Shown here one piece after another: positions 58,841 to 64,000 of a stretch of DNA of 64,000 nucleotides. The stretch spans positions 4,402,001 to 4,466,000 of the forward strand of contig CM033124.1 in the NCBI GenBank assembly GCA_019321725.1. The letters run 5' to 3'. The stretch's first letter is position 1; each line of letters begins with the position of its first letter. The notes under the pieces were generated by a model. That model was not told the DNA's origin and made no database searches. It saw nothing but the letters and a program-made list of their open reading frames with translations. This DNA is from Paulownia fortunei. Lineage: Eukaryota > Streptophyta > Magnoliopsida > Lamiales > Paulowniaceae. A program made the position numbers and the translations under genes.

Positions 58841-60280
58841 CGTGGGTTTGGATATATATATTTCATTCTAATTTTTAATAAAATTAGAATAAAAATTTAT
58901 TTTATTAAAAATTTGTTTTTTATTAAAAAATTCAAATAAAAATTATTTATTAAATTTGGTGTTTTACATACATACATACATACATATATATATATACACA
59001 TACATATATATATATATATATATATTTATGTAGTTTGCAAGATTATGGTTAGAATTAGAAATGTTGAATTCAATTATGTAGTAACAGTACTTTCAAAAAA
59101 TATTTGACATTTGACTTGTCTATTCAAGCACATCAATGGTCATAGTCATTAAATCAACTGAATCGAACTAAAAATTTGGTACGTACTAAACCAAAAAAAT
59201 TAAATTTGATATTTAGTTTTTATTTTTATAAAAAATTAGTATTCGATTTGATTTTGGCTTTTGGTTTCAACATATCAAATCGTACTTAATACCGAATTAT
59301 AATTTTTATAAATACTTTTAATATAATAATTTTATATTTACTAATTTTTTATTCTATTTTTTTACTCAACAAAACTAAAAAAATTAATAAATAAATTATG
59401 ATTTTATTTTTTAATATTTTTAATTATTTTATTATTATTTATTTTTTAAAAAAAACTCAATTTAGTCAAATTACTAAATCAAAACTTTAAAAAATTCATA
59501 ATAACCGAACCGAACTGAACCGATTAATTCAATTTTATATTCATCGCATTTTGTGTAGGTTTAAGTTTAGGAGGATAATTTTATTAAAATTAGATAGAAG
59601 TAAAGATAATTTTATCAAAAATAAATATAAATTTATTCTTAAATGATAGTATAAAACCATGGTGAGGGGAAATAATGGTTAATCCTATAATTTTGCGGAT
59701 AGGGATTCCCAATACTAAAAATATACCAATCATTTTTTTGAAATGAACTTAGGAATAACCATTCCATTCCCACTCCATTTTTACATATCAATCATGCCGT
59801 CATAATTTTTGAGACCAAAATCAACAAGTTTTGAAAATGAAAAAAATACTCAAAAAAAAAGAAAGGCAGAAAGAAAGTTTTAGGGAAAGTTCTCAAAATT
59901 CGTAGGTTATTCCCCTCATTCCTTCCTTTTCTTATTTCTCTTTATTTATTTCTCTTTCTTTCTTATATATATAATAAATCTCTTTCTTTCTTGTATGTAT
60001 ATTATACATATCAATTATATATATTATATAGACTATAAGGTTTCTTGATTTTTCCTCAAAATAAGAGGAACTCCATAAGAGCTTGATAAAATTTACCAAA
60101 TCTTCACATATTTATACCTTAAGAAAAGCTACATAACTCTTGACAATCCATGTGGGATAGGTATAAATGAATGAAGACTGAACATGTTCAAATACTTTTC
60201 AATGTGGGAATCTATAATATGTAAATACTTTATTACATACCACAATCCCCTACTTATTTATATATAATGCAAAAATAAGT
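58841..60280. other. AT-rich DNA right of the CACTA truncation
   Basis: It includes a (CATA)n/(TA)n microsatellite at 58966-59026 and phrases such as CCGAACCGAACTGAACCGAT near 59505. The block at 59602-59642 is shared with 36580-36620. From about 59880 onward the sequence may belong to the 3' side of the minus-strand copia element. Confidence 0.4.
58966..59026. repeat. Compound CATA/TA microsatellite
   Basis: Runs of CATA units are followed by TA and CACATA interruptions and a second TA run. Confidence 0.9.
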
Positions 60281-60296
60281 ATTAACTTGATTTTTT
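60281..60296. repeat. SINE target-site duplication (left; right copy 60634-60649)
   Basis: The 16-bp sequence attaacttgatttttt is identical on both sides of the SINE, typical of LINE-driven insertion. Confidence 0.9.
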
Positions 60297-60633
60297 TTTT
60301 TTTTTTTTTTTTGATAACCCAGATTTCTAGCTTGCGCCAGACTAATTCTGGACCTCCTAAACACATGTCCCTAGCACCTAGAAGGGGGTAAATCGCGGAT
60401 ATGCCTCAACCAACACCCAGGTTCCCAACAAGAACTGTACACTTCTGCGCACAAGGAGCCCAACCCACAGTGATCGCTCGAAACACCTCAGTCGCAGGGT
60501 CCCACTGACAGCCCAGTGATTGCTTCATACTGAAATGAATCCGCAGGTTCCCACCAGGATTCGAACCCCCACCCTGCCGCTGGAAGCAAGTTCAAGTCAA
60601 TTGTTCCGCCAGTTGAGCTGTGCCCCGGGGGAC
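60297..60633 (-). mobile_element. tRNA-derived SINE
   Basis: On the minus strand the element starts GTCCCCCGGGGCACAGCTCA near 60633, with an A-box-like GGCACAGCTCAACTGG (about 60610-60625) and a perfect B box GGTTCGAATCC (60557-60567). These are the two internal polymerase III promoter parts. A GC-richer body with no ORF follows, then a poly(A) tail, seen as the T-run from 60297 to about 60312 (its left limit blurs into the target duplication). Perfect 16-bp target duplications flank it, so the insertion is young relative to its surroundings. SINEs move using LINE reverse transcriptase. I do not assign it to a named family. Confidence 0.92.
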
Positions 60634-60649
60634 ATTAACTTGATTTTTT

Positions 60650-61189
60650 ATACCGTGAATAGCTATGAAATAGACCAACCTTTAACTTATGGTTGAATAT
60701 GAAATATTAGGAAAACATATTCTCACTAGATTTCATGCTTCTTTATTGGCAGCACATTTAAAATTTACTTTGTGCTGAATTCTAATTTTCATAAGTACGC
60801 TAAGATTTCATCAAAATAATCCATAAGAAACAACCTCTTATTTCTCTGCTTGTATAGGTAGACTTATTAAAAATGTCCACAATGCATTTCACAAAGCTAT
60901 AAGTCTATTAATGATTATGAATCCAATCTACTCTTATTGTGGTAATCAAAGTGTATAGATTAGTTATGAGACTTTCAATATAGTGTCACCCTCAGTGTTT
61001 ATAAGTTCTGTACTTGAAATGTATCTACATATCCATTTCACCAATGTCCAATATTGAATTGCATTTTTGACTCTCATACATAAGGTGACAAATATGCAAT
61101 TTGCACCTTAAGATAGAATTAATTTCAATTAAGATATTATTTTAATTGCTAATAACCCTATATCTCTCATGATCTTTGTAATCTATTCT
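60650..61189 (-). mobile_element. 3' noncoding part of the copia element
   Basis: Sequence on the minus-strand 3' side of the copia pol relic, probably untranslated region and LTR remains. LTR borders are not visible. Words such as TGTGGGA near 60153 and 60204 resemble copia LTR text. Confidence 0.35.
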
Positions 61190-62155
61190 CCAAATAAAGA
61201 TTTGTTAGTGGATCAGCTAACATTTAACTAGTAAGAAGATACTTGAGTATAATATTTTATCTTTTAACCATATTTCCAATATCATTATATCTCATAGCAA
61301 TATGCTTGCAATAACTTGATATTTTCTCATTCTTCCTATTATAGCTAGCAAATTTATTATCACAATACAAGTAGTTGGACCTTTTTAAGGATCTTTGAAA
61401 GGAATAGACCTAATGAATCTTCTAAAATGTATAATGTCTTTGCTTGCAACAAACATTGCTATATACTTAGATTCAATAGAAGATAGAGAAACATAAGTTT
61501 GCCTCTTAGAAGTCCAAGCAACTATAGCATCTCCAATAGTGAACAACCATCCACTAGTTGATATAGGACATTTACTTACTTTGCAATCAAAGTAATTGAA
61601 CTTCATCAACACTTTCTCAATATAATTAGATTGTGTTAATATATAAGTTCCATATCTTTTGATAATTTTAACCCCCTCTAAATGACGTCTACTGGACCTA
61701 AGTATTTAATGTCTAAAACTTGTTTCAAATAGTTTTTAGTTTCATTTATACATGCCACATCAAAACGAAATATAAGTAAATAATCAACATATATAGTTAA
61801 AATCACTTTATACTCAAGAGTAACTTCAGTAAATACACAACTTTCAACATTGCTACTCATAAAACCAAAAATTCTAGTTTCTTGCTTGAATTTTTTATAC
61901 CATTGTCTAGGTACTTGTTTAAGACTATACAATGATTTATTCAATTTACATACTTTATGTTCTTCACCTTTAATAACATATCCTTCCGGTTGGTGTATGT
62001 AAATTTCTTTTTCTAAATCTCCATTTAATAAAACAGTTTTAACATCCATTTGAAGAACCTCTAGAACTTAAATAGAAGCAATAACAAATATAGTCCTAAT
62101 ATATGTAAATTTAGTAACAAGAGAAAATGTTTCAAAATAGTCAATATCATTTTTG
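61190..62155 (-). pseudogene. Ty1/copia pol relic (reverse transcriptase and RNase H)
   Basis: Minus-strand remnant of the copia polyprotein. RT begins near 62155 with NDIDYFETFSLVTKFTYIR, then MDVKTVLLNGDLEKEIYIHQ, PEGYVIKGEEHKVCKLNKSL and SLKQVPRQWYKKF. The catalytic box reads YVDYLLI where active elements have YVDD, so the second aspartate is lost. YLKQVLDIKYLGPVDVI follows. RNase H shows GDAIVAWTSKRQTYVSLSSI and ESKYIA (61530-61440), then CKHIAMRYNDI and the end block AD-PLT (near 61210) after stops. Gag, protease and most of integrase are missing. Multiple stops confirm decay. Confidence 0.88.
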
Positions 62156-62179
62156 AGGACCAAACGCCTGCTGGTGTGC

Positions 62180-62580
62180 TAAAAGTTAAAACTATTAGTA
62201 ATGGTGTAACTCAAATATTTAAACTGTATCAAACACCACATTTCAGTTGTCGCCTTACTACGAGAGTAATTGCCTTTGATCACACAACCCAACTATTCCT
62301 TCCCAGTAATTGCCATTTGGCCTTGCCATAGGAGATATTGTTGCCACACAAGCTAATAATTCCTTTCCCCAACAATTGCTTCTTCTAAGAACCAAATTTG
62401 TGACCTCGGCTCTAATATATAAGTTGTAGGATTGAGCACTGAAGTTGTATAAAAAACTATAACTATTAGCAATGGTGCAACTTAAATCTTTAAATCGTAT
62501 AATAATCCAAACACCACATATCAGTTGTGGTCCTACTATGAGCAATTGTCTTTGATCACACAGCCCAACACACCTTCTTT
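62180..62580 (-). mobile_element. Duplicated copia LTR end fragments with a primer-binding-site relic
   Basis: A segment at about 62440-62575 (ACTATTAGCAATGGTGCAAC, then ACACCACATATCAGTTGTGG and TCACACAGCCCAAC) recurs at about 62190-62298 in diverged form. On the minus strand the first is followed by TTAGAGCCGAGGTCACAAAT (about 62424-62398), a decayed version of the TGGTATCAGAGC site that binds initiator tRNA-Met in many copia elements. The RT relic lies downstream on the same strand. Confidence 0.5.
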
Positions 62581-64000
62581 GCGAGCCTGTATCGTATATG
62601 AAAATCTTGCTGGATTATTGATGTCCAATCTCAATGATCCTCAACTTAAAAATTTTTACTATCAAAATCATAGAGGCATATTCTACACTCGTCATTCTAT
62701 GCGCTACCATACTCTATAGTTATGTATAGTTTAAGAATTTCATCTAAATTTAATAATATACAAATTAAAACTAAAAAATTATCAATTAATTTGAAAAATA
62801 TTATTTTTACAAGAATACAAATACAAGTAATCTAATTGGCTTGTTAGGCAATATTTATCATAGCATAATGAAAATGATATTTCATTATTTCATTATTAGA
62901 TAAAGAATATCCTTCTTTTGTTGAATTTGATTTAGTTGTTCATATGATATAGAATTCTCATCAGATGTTGAATTTGATTTAATTGTTCATATGGTATAGA
63001 ATTCTCATAAGATAGTTAGGTTTTTATTCATTGAAGAGATTCATTTTTTGAATTGATAAGATCTTGGATTCTTTGATTCTGGAAGTACTAGATAGTGGCT
63101 AAGTTTCCAATAGTTACGATAGATGAGAGAATTAGGGTTTTTTTAAGAGAAATATTTCTTCTTAGAGTTTTTTTGTGTTTTGATCGTGGAGTATATTTGG
63201 GATAAATTTTCCTTTGAGATTTACATTTGTGAGGTTTTTTTATGGTGTTTGGAAAATATTAATTTTGGAAGACGAAGATTTATTTTAAAAAAATTAAAAT
63301 TTTCACACCAACTTTCCAACTCTTTCTGAGTTGTAAGATTTTGTTTTCTCAATTGTGCTTTTAATAAAAAAATATTACACAATTGTAAATCCACTTGATT
63401 AATATGATTGATAATTTCTCCATAACAGAGAGAATAAATATCCTCTTGTTTTTCTTTAATTTTCTTTCAAACTTTTTTAACAAATAATTTGGGTAGTCTA
63501 AAACTAATTTTTCTTTCTAGAAAAAACTATCTGCATTACACATTTCATGGATTTTTTGAAAGAAAAAAGATCCTTATACCATTTGAATCATTTTGTACAA
63601 ACTCACTGTTATACACTAATTGGAGAAGGTGCACAGTAAGTACCAATCTACTGCTTTTGCTCTCCTCTCCATCGCTAGATCACCTGCACAAGACGTCAAA
63701 GTGATCTAACGTAAGAACTTCGATACTCAAGTCAGTAGATATTTTCTTGGGAAAGATGAAAAACAGGTACATATATATGTATCTCAAATATAAAAAATAT
63801 AATATGTGATATGTAATGAATTCTCTTATTTATAGATACCAAACAAGGGGAAAAGAGAGATTTCAAACCTCAATTTGTTGTAACAAATTACTGTATATAT
63901 ATCTATATTTTTTGATTTATCCTAAAAAGATTCATTGTCATTTTCTAACCATAACTATTTAATCCTAATTTTCCACGTGAACCTACTCGACTTAGAGGTC
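62581..64000. other. AT-rich DNA at the right edge, no gene recognised
   Basis: Apart from the tandem duplication at 62919-63012, I see only T-rich sequence. A phrase at about 63690-63750 (AACTTCGATACTCAAGTCAG) resembles text found in plant gypsy elements, but there is no coding support. Confidence 0.4.
62919..63012. repeat. Two-copy tandem repeat, 47-bp unit
   Basis: TGTTGAATTTGATTTA..TTGTTCATATG..ATAGAATTCTCAT occurs at 62919 and 62966 with two substitutions. Confidence 0.9.

Noticed and set aside
60555..60633. Possible tRNA gene
   Set aside because: A and B boxes are present, but the sequence cannot be read as a complete cloverleaf and continues into a poly(A)-tailed element with target duplications, so it is a SINE head.

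Overview
The window is nuclear DNA from a flowering plant, most likely a eudicot. It is AT-rich and gene-poor. Its one convincing host gene has plant-type introns, and the rest is dominated by plant transposable elements: Ty3/gypsy of the Athila and Tat types, Ty1/copia, CACTA, and a tRNA-derived SINE. I cannot name the species. I see no bacterial operons, rRNA, CRISPR arrays or free-standing tRNA genes.

Layout. 0-2.4 kb: 5' part of a decayed Ty3/gypsy element on the minus strand (gag with a zinc knuckle). 2.4-9.4 kb: AT-rich intergenic DNA with a simple-repeat ladder beside a G-quadruplex motif. 9.4-13.7 kb, minus strand: a complete four-exon cationic amino acid transporter gene of the CAT6/CAT7 type (585 residues), with TATA box, poly(A) signal and a G-rich tract upstream. 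13.8-22.4 kb: AT-rich DNA with a 42-bp tandem array, a gypsy LTR carrying an internal 164-bp duplication, and a possible 42-residue small ORF. 22.4-33.7 kb: a nest of retrotransposons. Two related LTRs (22.4 and 33.4 kb) appear to bracket an Athila-type element (pol, 3' region, 3' LTR), whose 3' region is itself interrupted by an inverted solo LTR with a 5-bp target duplication. 33.7-42.3 kb: mostly anonymous AT-rich DNA with a copia scrap and an exon-like fragment. 42.3-54.1 kb: a direct segmental duplication (copies at 42.3-44.9 and 50.4-54.1 kb) whose two halves flank an LTR-like repeat and a gypsy element with gag but no recognisable pol. 54.35-58.84 kb: a 3'-truncated CACTA transposon with subterminal hairpins, a remnant of the large transposase gene and a well-preserved six-exon Transposase_24-type gene. 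58.8-62.6 kb: a decayed copia element (minus strand) whose 3' side was hit by a SINE with perfect 16-bp target duplications. 62.6-64 kb: AT-rich DNA.

Only the transporter looks like a working gene. The transposons carry frameshifts or stops and are best read as layered insertions of different ages. No clearly undescribed functional system was found. The most interesting structures are the 26-bp alternating hairpin array in the gag-only element, the nested insertions, the G-rich promoter of the transporter gene, and the almost intact CACTA accessory gene.
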